Shown: one piece after another, positions 1 through 5,851 of the stretch
How the letters are laid out: each line of letters begins with the position of its first letter
How positions within the stretch are numbered: the stretch's first letter is position 1
The notes under the pieces: generated by a model
What the model was told of the DNA's origin: nothing
Seen by the model: only the letters and a program-made list of their open reading frames with translations
Database searches by the model: none
Program-made: the position numbers and the translations under genes
From: an uncultured Clostridia bacterium
GTDB taxonomy: Bacteria > Bacillota > Clostridia > Christensenellales > Borkfalkiaceae
NCBI GenBank assembly: GCA_947176445.1
Contig: CAMWQK010000044.1
Coordinates: 1 to 6,916 of the forward strand
Length of the DNA: 6,916 bases
Direction of reading: 5' to 3'

Positions 1-972
1 CTGCCGGAGAATTTGAAAAAAATCAAGCGGGAGCGGGACGAACTCGCAAAGAACATCATTGCGGGGAAGGATCATAGGCTTCTCGTCATCGTGGGACCGT
101 GCTCGGCGCACGAATCCCGCCCCGTACTCGAATATGTAAAGCGGCTCGGAAAGCTTAACGAGCGCGTGAAGGATAAGCTCGTGCTCATTCCGCGTATCTA
201 CACCAACAAGCCGCGCAGCAAGGGCGTGGGCTATAAGGGGATGTTCTCCCAGCCCGATCCCGAGAACAAAGAGGATATTCTGAAGGGCATTCGCACCATC
301 CGCGATCTGCATATTCACGGTATCGAGGAGTCGGGCTTGTCCGCGGCGGACGAGATGCTCTATCCCGAAAATTACGCGTACGTCGAAGATTTGTTGACGT
401 ATATCGCCGTGGGCGCGCGGTCGAGCGAGAACCAGATGCACCGCCTCGTTTCGAGCGGGATCGAGCTTCCCGTCGGCATGAAGAACCCCACGGGCGGCAG
501 TATTCCCGTGCTCCTCAATTCTATCTATGCGGCGCAGAGCAAGCAGGTGTTCAAGTACCATTCCCATCAGGTCGCAACGCAGGGCAACGAGTACGTACAC
601 GCCGTGCTTCGCGGCATGTCGGATAACTACGGAAACGACGTTCCCAACTACCATTACGAGACGGTCATGCAGGTCTTCGAGGGGTATGCAAAGAGTGGTG
701 GAGAACTGAAAAATCCCGCGATCATCATCGATTCCAACCACGCGAACTCGAACAAGCAGTTCCGCCAGCAGATCCGTATCGTCGAGGAAGTGTTGCAGAA
801 CAGAAAGTACAGTAAAGAGTTCAAGAGCATCGTCAAGGGCTTCATGATCGAGAGCTTTCTCGTCGAGGGGTGTCAGAAGCACGACGAGGTGTTCGGAAAG
901 TCAATCACCGATCCCTGCCTCGGCTGGGAGGATACTGAGCGGCTCATTCTCGACATCGCCGATAAGGCATAA
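1..972 (+). CDS. aroF: 3-Deoxy-7-phosphoheptulonate (DAHP) synthase, class I, 5'-truncated by window edge
   Basis: Condenses phosphoenolpyruvate and erythrose 4-phosphate to DAHP, the first step of the shikimate pathway, in the cytoplasm. The frame is open from base 1, and the metal-ligand Cys sits at residue 34 of the visible part against 61 in E. coli AroG, so roughly 27 N-terminal residues lie left of the window. A TTG at 13 is in frame but is not a credible start. Visible landmarks, numbered from the first visible residue, are GPCS with Cys34, YTNKPR with Lys70, GARSSENQMHR, the GMKNPT loop, SNHANSNKQ with His247, MIES with Glu284, and KSITDPCLGWEDT with Asp304. Cys, His, Glu and Asp are the four metal ligands of this family. 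The stop is 26 bases from the next gene, prephenate dehydratase, so the two are probably co-transcribed. The family is certain. Which of aroF/G/H it matches, and whether Phe or Tyr inhibits it, cannot be decided because part of the N-terminus that shapes the allosteric site is missing. Confidence 0.95.
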   Translation: MPENLKKIKRERDELAKNIIAGKDHRLLVIVGPCSAHESRPVLEYVKRLGKLNERVKDKLVLIPRIYTNKPRSKGVGYKGMFSQPDPENKEDILKGIRTIRDLHIHGIEESGLSAADEMLYPENYAYVEDLLTYIAVGARSSENQMHRLVSSGIELPVGMKNPTGGSIPVLLNSIYAAQSKQVFKYHSHQVATQGNEYVHAVLRGMSDNYGNDVPNYHYETVMQVFEGYAKSGGELKNPAIIIDSNHANSNKQFRQQIRIVEEVLQNRKYSKEFKSIVKGFMIESFLVEGCQKHDEVFGKSITDPCLGWEDTERLILDIADKA

Positions 973-998
973 ACGATTATACGAAGGAGCGAAGAGAT

Positions 999-1808
999 AT
1001 GCAGACACAGGAAAAGAGCGTAAGTTGCTTAGGTCCCAAGGGGAGCTATTCCCAGCTCGCCGCCGAAGCGATGTGCGAAGGACAGGAGATCGTGCTCATG
1101 AGCAGCTTTCCCGCAGTCGTCGAGGCGCTCACTTCGGGGCAGGTCGATCGTGCGGTTCTGCCCATTGAAAATTCCATTCAGGGCGGAGTGCTGCAAAATC
1201 TCGACCTCATAGAGACGAAGGAAGTATTTGCGATCCGCGAACACGTGCTTCCCATCGATCACCGCCTCGTGACGCGCGGAAAAATCCCGTATAAGAAGAT
1301 CAAGTGTATCTATTCGCACGAACAGGCGATCGGGCAGTGTTCGGAGTTTCTGGAAAAGCATTTTCAGGGCGTTCAGCGCATCTTTACGCGCTCTACGGCG
1401 GAGTGCCTCGAAAAGATCGGAGAGGATTCGGCGGGGATTGTCGGCGGGCACGTTCAGGGAGACGGGCTCGTGCTCTCCGAGGAGAATATCGCCAACGTTA
1501 AGAACAATTTTACCCGATTTATGCTGCTCGAACGGCGCACAAACCGTATGCCCAAACACAGCAACAAGGTATTTTTCTGCGCCATATGCGCCCACAGACC
1601 GGGTGCGCTCGTGGAGCTCTTGCAGATCTTCGAGCGGCACGGGCTGAACCTGACGCGTATCGAGAGCCGTCCCATTCGCGAGAGCTTCGGAAAATACCGC
1701 TTTTTCATCGAGTTTGCGGGGGATATCGGCACGCCGATCGTAAAGACTGCCTTAAAAGAGGCGCAGAAATTCTGCCTTCGCTTCCGCGTCCTCGGCGCAT
1801 ACAATTAA
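999..1808 (+). CDS. pheA: Prephenate dehydratase, monofunctional, with C-terminal ACT domain
   Basis: Converts prephenate to phenylpyruvate, the committing step of phenylalanine synthesis. At 269 residues it has the usual length of a stand-alone enzyme, with no chorismate mutase domain fused at the N-terminus. The catalytic domain spans about residues 7-180: GPKGSYSQLAA (12-22), PIENS (55-59), SHEQAIGQC (106-114), a STAE motif (132-135), and the catalytic-type TRF motif with Thr172. The ACT domain spans about 190-265 and keeps the GAL (202-204) and ESRP (222-225) motifs that bind phenylalanine in characterised members, so feedback inhibition by Phe is expected. The start is ATG 999, with AAGGAG at 984-989 upstream at normal spacing. 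It follows the DAHP synthase gene closely. Its TAA overlaps the stop of the convergent ylbJ-like gene. Confidence in the function is high. Confidence 0.96.
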   Translation: MQTQEKSVSCLGPKGSYSQLAAEAMCEGQEIVLMSSFPAVVEALTSGQVDRAVLPIENSIQGGVLQNLDLIETKEVFAIREHVLPIDHRLVTRGKIPYKKIKCIYSHEQAIGQCSEFLEKHFQGVQRIFTRSTAECLEKIGEDSAGIVGGHVQGDGLVLSEENIANVKNNFTRFMLLERRTNRMPKHSNKVFFCAICAHRPGALVELLQIFERHGLNLTRIESRPIRESFGKYRFFIEFAGDIGTPIVKTALKEAQKFCLRFRVLGAYN

Positions 1809-2761
1809 ATCCCGAAGAGGGTCATCAGCAAAAAGCAGATCGCGCCCGCAAGTAACCCTTGCAGAAACTTTACGGCGATGAAAGGCGCGCTTCTCACGCC
1901 CGTGCGGGAGAGGAAGGAGAGCTGCTGCATAATGACGCACAGCCCGCCGAACGTGACCAAGAAGCATGCAAGGGCGACGGCGAGCGGCGTTTTGACTTCG
2001 GAGAGAGCGGCGCAGCCCGTCGTCATCTCCATGAGCCCGCGAAGAACGCCCTCGGCATACAGCGCGTTTTCGCCGAATACGCTTGTAAAGGAAAACAGTC
2101 CGAGATTTGCGAGCATATCGGCAAAGCAATAGAAGAGGGCGATCAATCCGCCGACGCAGAGGACGGAAACGACGGACGACCAGATTTTATCGAACAGCGT
2201 ACCGTCCTGCCGCACAGGGAGCACGCCGCCCGCTATGGGGCGGGAGTGCGCGGTAAACCGCAGAACAAAGCACACAATATAGATAGCGAAAAGGTGCGAA
2301 AACAGCATGATCCAGCCCGCCTTCGCGCTTTCGAACATCATCGAACCGACGACGCCGACGAGGAAAGAAGGTCCGGAGGTGGAGGCAAGGCAGGCAAGGC
2401 GGAACGCCTCGCTCTTATCATAGGGAGATTTTTCATAGAGATCTAGGAGCGTCCTTGCGCCCACGGGATAGCCGGAGAGCGCGGCGAGAACTGCGACCGA
2501 GCCGCCCGCGCCCGATACGCGGAACAACTTCTGCGTGAGCGGCGAGATCTTGCCCGAAAGTTTTGTAAATGCACGGCGGCTTGTGATGAGCGCCGTTAAA
2601 AATAACAGCGGAAAAGTGGCGGGCAGAACGCTGACCGCCCAGAGGGAAATTCCCTTCAATACGCTCTCCGAATACCTTGCAGGCTCGCTCAAAAAGACCG
2701 CAAAGGCGATGAGAATGAGGGCGGTGAACAGAAAAGATAGCGTCTTTTTTGCAATGTACAT
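1805..2761 (-). CDS. ylbJ: YlbJ-like sporulation integral membrane protein (nucleoside-recognition/gate domain family)
   Basis: A polytopic membrane protein of 318 residues with about eight hydrophobic segments, near residues 6-24, 38-60, 86-104, 127-145, 150-170, 194-216, 258-280 and 294-316. The diagnostic stretch is GAGGS (84-88), then LSGYPVGA (95-102), LLDLYEK (105-111) and STSGPSFLVG (127-136). This matches the gate-type core of YlbJ, where a small-residue loop is followed by a SGYP-G-A motif. In B. subtilis, YlbJ is made in the mother cell under sigma E and is needed for heat-resistant spores; its transported substrate is not known to me. This copy is shorter than the roughly 400 residues I recall for B. 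subtilis YlbJ, mainly in the middle loop and C-terminus. It is divergent from a patatin-like gene and convergent with pheA. No Shine-Dalgarno is visible before the ATG. The family is fairly secure, but a role in sporulation here is inferred. Confidence 0.82.
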   Translation of the reverse strand: MYIAKKTLSFLFTALILIAFAVFLSEPARYSESVLKGISLWAVSVLPATFPLLFLTALITSRRAFTKLSGKISPLTQKLFRVSGAGGSVAVLAALSGYPVGARTLLDLYEKSPYDKSEAFRLACLASTSGPSFLVGVVGSMMFESAKAGWIMLFSHLFAIYIVCFVLRFTAHSRPIAGGVLPVRQDGTLFDKIWSSVVSVLCVGGLIALFYCFADMLANLGLFSFTSVFGENALYAEGVLRGLMEMTTGCAALSEVKTPLAVALACFLVTFGGLCVIMQQLSFLSRTGVRSAPFIAVKFLQGLLAGAICFLLMTLFGI

Positions 2762-2766
2762 AACAA

Positions 2767-2795
2767 AATTTACGTTGCGGAGGTGGAAAATATGC
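2767..2795 (-). promoter_or_regulatory. Sigma-E-like promoter candidate for the ylbJ-like gene
   Basis: Read on the minus strand, GCATATT (2795-2789) fits the sigma-E -35 pattern KMATATT exactly. After a 14-base spacer, CGTAAATT (2774-2767) matches 6 of 8 positions of CATACA-type -10 boxes. YlbJ is a sigma-E gene in Bacillus, which makes the site plausible. The -10 ends only 5 bases before the ATG, so initiation would fall on or next to the start codon. That implies a leaderless message or a false match. The -35 also covers the patatin gene's start codon. Confidence 0.35.
2779..2783 (+). promoter_or_regulatory. Ribosome binding site that fixes the patatin-like gene start
   Basis: GGAGG lies 8 bases before ATG 2792. 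An in-frame GTG at 2783 also exists, but it overlaps this Shine-Dalgarno sequence and so cannot be served by it. The ATG is therefore the start, and the protein begins MRKKLGLALGSGG. Confidence 0.85.
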
Positions 2796-3583
2796 GTAAA
2801 AAGTTAGGGCTTGCGCTCGGTTCGGGCGGCTCCCGCGGTGTTGCGCATATCGGGTTTTTACAGGCGCTCGAAGAAGCGGAAATCAAAGCTGACTTTGTGA
2901 GCGGCTGTTCGATGGGTGCGATCGTGGGCGCGTGCTACTGCGCGGGCGTTTCCATGCAGACGGTGAAGGAGCGGATGTTGAAGCTCCGCCTTTCGCGCAT
3001 CGCGTCGCTCAACGTTGCGCCGATCAAAAACAACGGACTGCTCCGCATGAACAAGGCGCGCAAGCTCCTCGAAGAGTATATCGGCGGCAAGACGTTCGAC
3101 GAGCTTGAAATCCCGTTCGCGTGCGTTGCGACCGACCTCGACGCAGGCGAGATCGTAAAGCTGGACACGGGCAACGTCATCGATGCTGCGATCGCGTCAA
3201 GCTCCATCCCCGGCGCGTTTACGCCCGCCGTCATCGACGGAAAGACGCTGGTAGACGGCGGAATTTTGGATCGTGTGCCCACGCAGGAGCTTGTAGAGAT
3301 GGGTGCGGAAGTCATCGTCGCGGTCGACGTGCTCGGCGATCTCACGATCAAGCAGCCGACGGGCAACCTCATTGATACGCTCCTTCGCTGTATCGACATT
3401 ATGGATACCCGCTCCACGCAGAGAAAGCGCAAGTCGCGCAGTAAGTCCGTCGATCTCTGGCTCGAGCCCGATCTCGGCGCGATGGATCAGTACAAAATCA
3501 AAAATTTGCAGTTTGCATACGACAAGGGCTACGAACTCGGCAAGGCAAACGCCGAGGAAATCAAACGCCTGATAGAGGAATAA
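2792..3583 (+). CDS. Patatin-like phospholipase / serine acyl hydrolase (RssA/YlbK type)
   Basis: A 263-residue single-domain patatin. Three family signatures are intact: the oxyanion-hole loop GSGGSRG (10-16), the nucleophile elbow GCSMG with Ser40, and the DGG motif with Asp155, which together form the Ser-Asp dyad. Other typical stretches are SSSIPGAFTPAVIDG (136-150) and VIVAVDV (174-180). No signal peptide or membrane segment is seen, so it should act in the cytoplasm or at the inner face of the membrane, hydrolysing a lipid acyl ester. The true substrate cannot be read from sequence. A basic stretch, RKRKSRSKS (211-219), may contact acidic lipid head groups; this is inference. It is divergent from the ylbJ-like gene, as I recall for B. 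subtilis ylbJ/ylbK. The last base of its TAA is the first base of the rarA ATG, which implies translational coupling. A promoter was not clearly found and would have to lie inside the 5' end of the ylbJ-like gene. Confidence 0.9.
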   Translation: MRKKLGLALGSGGSRGVAHIGFLQALEEAEIKADFVSGCSMGAIVGACYCAGVSMQTVKERMLKLRLSRIASLNVAPIKNNGLLRMNKARKLLEEYIGGKTFDELEIPFACVATDLDAGEIVKLDTGNVIDAAIASSSIPGAFTPAVIDGKTLVDGGILDRVPTQELVEMGAEVIVAVDVLGDLTIKQPTGNLIDTLLRCIDIMDTRSTQRKRKSRSKSVDLWLEPDLGAMDQYKIKNLQFAYDKGYELGKANAEEIKRLIEE

Positions 3584-4893
3584 TGGATCTTTTCGATTTT
3601 AACGACAACGAGGAAAAGGCAAAACCGCTTGCCGAGCGCATGCGCGCGGGCACGTTCAGGGAATTTGTCGGGCAAGGGCACATCGTCTCAGAAGGGTCTC
3701 TGCTTCGCCGCGCCATCTCGCTCGACCGCCTCGGCAGCTGTATCTTCTACGGCCCGCCCGGTTGCGGCAAGACGACGCTTGCCAACATCATTGCCGCGCA
3801 GACAAACGGGGAATTTATCAAGCTCAACGCAGTCAACGCGGGCGTTGCAGACGTCAAGAGGGCGGTGGAGAAGGCGCGCGATAACTTGAAGATGTTCAAT
3901 AAGCGCACCTATCTCATGCTCGACGAGTGCCACCGCTTTAATAAGACGCAGTCCGATTCGCTTCTCCCCGCAATCGAGCAGGGCACCATCCTCTTCATTG
4001 GTTCGACGACGGAGAACCCGTACGCCTCGATGACGCCCGCTATCGTCTCGCGCTGCCGCGTGTTCGAGTTTTTCTCGCTCACCTCGGAGGATATCCGCAG
4101 CGCGCTTTTGTGGGCGCTCACCTATAAGCGCAAGGGGCTCGGAACGTATCAGGCGGTCGTGGACGATGACGCGATCGACCACATCGCAAGAACGGCAGGG
4201 GGAGACCTGAGAACGGCGTACAACGCCCTCGAGCTTGCCGTGCTTACGACGCAGCCCGACGAGAAGGGCAGTATCCACGTGCGCCTCTCGGACGCAGAGC
4301 AGTCTATTCAGCGCAAGGCGCTCTCCTATAACGAGGACTTGTATTACGACATTCTGTCCGCATTCTGCAAGTCGCTCCGCGGCAGCGATTCCTCGGCGGC
4401 GCTCTACTACGCCATGCGGCTCATTGAGGGCGGATGCGACCCCATGCTCGTCTTGCGGCGGCTGATTGCGCACTCCGCGGAGGACGTGGGTATGGCAGAT
4501 CCACAGGCGCTTGTCGTGGCGACTTCCGCGCTTACGGCGTTCAAGAATATGGGCTATCCCGAGGGGCTTCTCCCTCTCTCCGAGGCGATCATCTACGTGT
4601 GCGAGGCGGAAAAGAGCAACAGCGTTGTCTGCGCGCTCGACGCGGCAAAGGCGGACGCGCGTAACTCGCGGGACGACAATATTCCGCCTTATTTGAGGGA
4701 TAACTCCTACGGCAGCAAGGAGCAGAAGGCGGAGAGTGGAAAATATCTCTATCCGCACAACTTCGGCGGCTGGGTGAAGCAGCAGTATTTGCCCGATTCG
4801 CTCAAAGACAAGAAGTACTACATTCCTTCCGATCACGGCTTTGAACAGCAGGTGAAAAAGACGAGAGAAAGAAAGGGCATGAAAAAAGACTAA
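3583..4893 (+). CDS. rarA: Replication-associated recombination protein A, AAA+ ATPase (RarA/MgsA)
   Basis: An AAA+ ATPase of the RarA/WRNIP1/Mgs1 family, related to clamp-loader subunits. It acts at stalled replication forks and gaps and binds SSB. Seen here: the N-terminal PLAERMR...FVGQGHI segment (15-34), Walker A GPPGCGKTT (57-65), Walker B LMLDE (111-115) followed by CHRFNKTQ, sensor 1 GSTTEN (140-145), an arginine-finger region SRCR (156-159), and sensor 2 GGDLR (206-210). The C-terminal helical tetramerisation region has KSLRGSDSSAALYY (263-276), EDVGMADPQA (300-309) and KSNSVVCALDAAKADAR (344-360). The length of 436 is normal for the family. A weak GAGG at 3575-3578 lies inside the upstream gene only 4 bases from ATG 3583, so translation probably depends on coupling to the patatin gene. 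An intrinsic terminator follows within 30 bases. The Walker B neighbour DECH replaces the DEVH of E. coli and should not affect activity. Confidence 0.97.
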   Translation: MDLFDFNDNEEKAKPLAERMRAGTFREFVGQGHIVSEGSLLRRAISLDRLGSCIFYGPPGCGKTTLANIIAAQTNGEFIKLNAVNAGVADVKRAVEKARDNLKMFNKRTYLMLDECHRFNKTQSDSLLPAIEQGTILFIGSTTENPYASMTPAIVSRCRVFEFFSLTSEDIRSALLWALTYKRKGLGTYQAVVDDDAIDHIARTAGGDLRTAYNALELAVLTTQPDEKGSIHVRLSDAEQSIQRKALSYNEDLYYDILSAFCKSLRGSDSSAALYYAMRLIEGGCDPMLVLRRLIAHSAEDVGMADPQALVVATSALTAFKNMGYPEGLLPLSEAIIYVCEAEKSNSVVCALDAAKADARNSRDDNIPPYLRDNSYGSKEQKAESGKYLYPHNFGGWVKQQYLPDSLKDKKYYIPSDHGFEQQVKKTRERKGMKKD

Positions 4894-4900
4894 AAATATA

Positions 4901-4941
4901 AAACGCAACCCAAAGTTGACAAAACGCAACGGAAAGTCGGT
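4901..4941 (+). repeat. Imperfect 20-base direct duplication preceding the rarA terminator
   Basis: Unit 1 (4901-4920) and unit 2 (4922-4941) agree at 15 of 20 positions. They share AAACGCAAC, then AAAG at the same offset. The second unit supplies the left arm of the terminator. The first unit carries a second left arm able to pair with the same right arm: AAACGCAACC at 4901-4910 against GGTTGCGTTT at 4939-4948. Confidence 0.7.
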
Positions 4942-4951
4942 TGCGTTTTTT
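4921..4951 (+). terminator. Intrinsic terminator of the patatin-rarA operon
   Basis: AAAACGCAAC (4921-4930) pairs perfectly with GTTGCGTTTT (4940-4949) across a 9-base loop. The right arm runs into six T residues (4946-4951). The GC-containing core next to a T tract is the classic Rho-independent form. It lies 27 bases after the rarA stop. The right arm also holds the -35 candidate of the next gene. Confidence 0.88.
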
Positions 4952-4969
4952 GTTTGGAAACTGTACAAT
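4941..4969 (+). promoter_or_regulatory. Promoter candidate for the XRE-type gene, with possible operator
   Basis: TTGCGT (4941-4946) is a partial -35, and TACAAT (4964-4969) is a good -10 after a 17-base spacer. The -35 is buried in the right arm of the upstream terminator. GTTTGG (4952-4957) and CCAAAC (4977-4982) form an inverted repeat centred on the -10. This could be an operator for autoregulation by the XRE protein, but a six-base arm of this kind can also arise by chance. Confidence 0.5.
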
Positions 4970-4996
4970 GGAACTACCAAACATGCGGAGGACGGT

Positions 4997-5779
4997 ATGA
5001 CGACGGGTCAGAAAATTTATGAATGCAGAAAAAAAGCGGGCATGACGCAGGAGGAGCTTGCGGATCGGCTTGGTGTATCGCGGCAGGCGGTCTCTAAGTG
5101 GGAGTCGGATATGGCGTTCCCCGAGACGGAGAAGATTTTAGAGCTTTGCAAGCTGTTTTCTCTCTCCGCCGACGAGCTCCTATTCGGGCAGGCGCAGGCG
5201 GAAGAAAGCCAGTCGCAGCCGGTACAGGAGGATAGTTTGCGCGGGGTCCTCATTCGCCATGCAGGAAATCTCCATTACGAATATATTTCCAAAACCAAGG
5301 TGTTCGGACTGCCGCTCGTGCACGTCAACATCGGGCTTGGTATGTATCGCGCAAAGGGGATCTTTGCGATCGGCAATATCGCAACGGGCTTTGTCTCGCT
5401 GGGATTTTTATCGGTGGGGCTTCGGTCGTTCGGCTTGCTCGCGCTCGGACGTCTCGCGTTCCGAACGGTTGCAATAGGTTAGCTTTTAGGGGCAGGTGCG
5501 GTCGGGGTCGGTGCGCTTGCCTTCGGCGGCGTTGCAATCGGCGTGATGAGTTTCGGCGGGCTTGCGATCGGCGATATCGCCGTGGGCGGCGCGGCGGTCG
5601 GGCGGTATGCGATGGGCGACTGGGCGAGCGGATACCTCGCCGTCGGAAGATCGCACGCGACGGGCGAGAACGCCTTTCTCGTGCCCGATATGCTCGCGGA
5701 GCTTCAAGTATTCTGCGATAAGTACGTCGGCGGCTGGTTGGGGAGTTTTATTCAGAACGTTGCGAAATCGCTCGGATAA
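4997..5779 (+). pseudogene. XRE-family helix-turn-helix protein with glycine-rich pentad-repeat tail, interrupted by an in-frame TAG
   Basis: The frame runs 260 codons from ATG 4997, preceded by GGAGG at 4987-4991, to TAA 5777. A TAG at 5480-5482 ends the first part at 161 residues, and the remaining 98 codons continue in the same frame. Residues 5-62 are an HTH_3 domain, with MTQEELADRLGVSRQAVSKW typical of the recognition helices. After a polar linker, the stretch VFGLPLVHVNIG (102-113) leads into repeats of the form [A/S]-hydrophobic-G-x-x. These resemble a beta-solenoid or a glycine-zipper-like membrane-associated tail; the fold is not established here. The tail ends in a non-repeat segment with FLVPDM and WLGSFIQNVAKSLG. 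This architecture is familiar from uncharacterised Firmicutes regulators that I recall as about 250 residues, so the two parts were one gene. An in-frame GTG at 5543 has no ribosome binding site, so an independent second gene is unlikely. The DNA-binding half could still be made as a 161-residue protein with 7 full repeats. Its targets are unknown. Confidence 0.75.
5366..5653 (+). repeat. Pentad-repeat coding tract, 19 units, with a six-codon unit at the TAG
   Basis: In translation the tract reads as seven pentads (AIGNI through AFRTV, 5366-5470), one six-codon unit AIG-stop-LL (5471-5488), and eleven pentads (GAGAV through AVGRS, 5489-5653). Gly holds the third position in every unit except AFRTV, where Arg replaces it just before the stop. 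The DNA is only loosely repetitive, for example recurring GCGATCGGC-like stretches. Confidence 0.85.
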
Positions 5780-5783
5780 GCCG

Positions 5784-5812
5784 TTGACGAACGCGCGGTA
5801 AGGGAGTATAAT
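5784..5812 (+). promoter_or_regulatory. Vegetative (sigma-A type) promoter of the TIM-barrel gene
   Basis: TTGACG (5784-5789), a 17-base spacer and TATAAT (5807-5812) match 11 of 12 consensus positions. It begins 4 bases after the preceding stop and predicts a start near 5819, giving a leader of about 33 bases. GTAAGGG (5798-5804), inside the spacer, has an inverted copy CCCTTAC at 5841-5847. The left arm lies upstream of the predicted start, so this cannot be a hairpin in the message. Confidence 0.85.
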
Positions 5813-5851
5813 AGAAAGCAGAATACTTCATACGGAGTTGCCCTTACGCAG

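Noticed and set aside
1029..1640. A 203-codon minus-strand frame inside pheA
   Set aside because: It lies wholly within a gene with clear family motifs; its composition is typical of an antisense shadow and no domain is recognisable.
1859..2446. A 195-codon plus-strand frame inside the ylbJ-like gene
   Set aside because: Highly charged, no motif and no ribosome site. The minus-strand frame shows membrane segments and a SGYPVGA signature.
2783..2791. GTG start for the patatin gene, nine bases earlier
   Set aside because: The GTG overlaps the GGAGG that serves ATG 2792, and the extra residues are not part of the family's N-terminus.
3688..4980. A 430-codon open frame on the minus strand covering almost all of rarA
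   Set aside because: It mirrors rarA codon bias in this GC-rich sequence, has no recognisable motif or domain, is rich in Arg, His and Leu as expected for antisense of such genes, and rarA on the opposite strand is unmistakable.
4916..4996. An upstream extension of the XRE gene from an in-frame start at 4916
   Set aside because: It would run through the rarA terminator and the promoter, and the HTH domain already begins properly from ATG 4997 with a GGAGG upstream.
5543..5779. A separate small gene starting at GTG 5543 downstream of the amber codon
   Set aside because: It has no Shine-Dalgarno, starts in the middle of a pentad repeat, and is in frame with the XRE gene, so it is the distal part of that gene.
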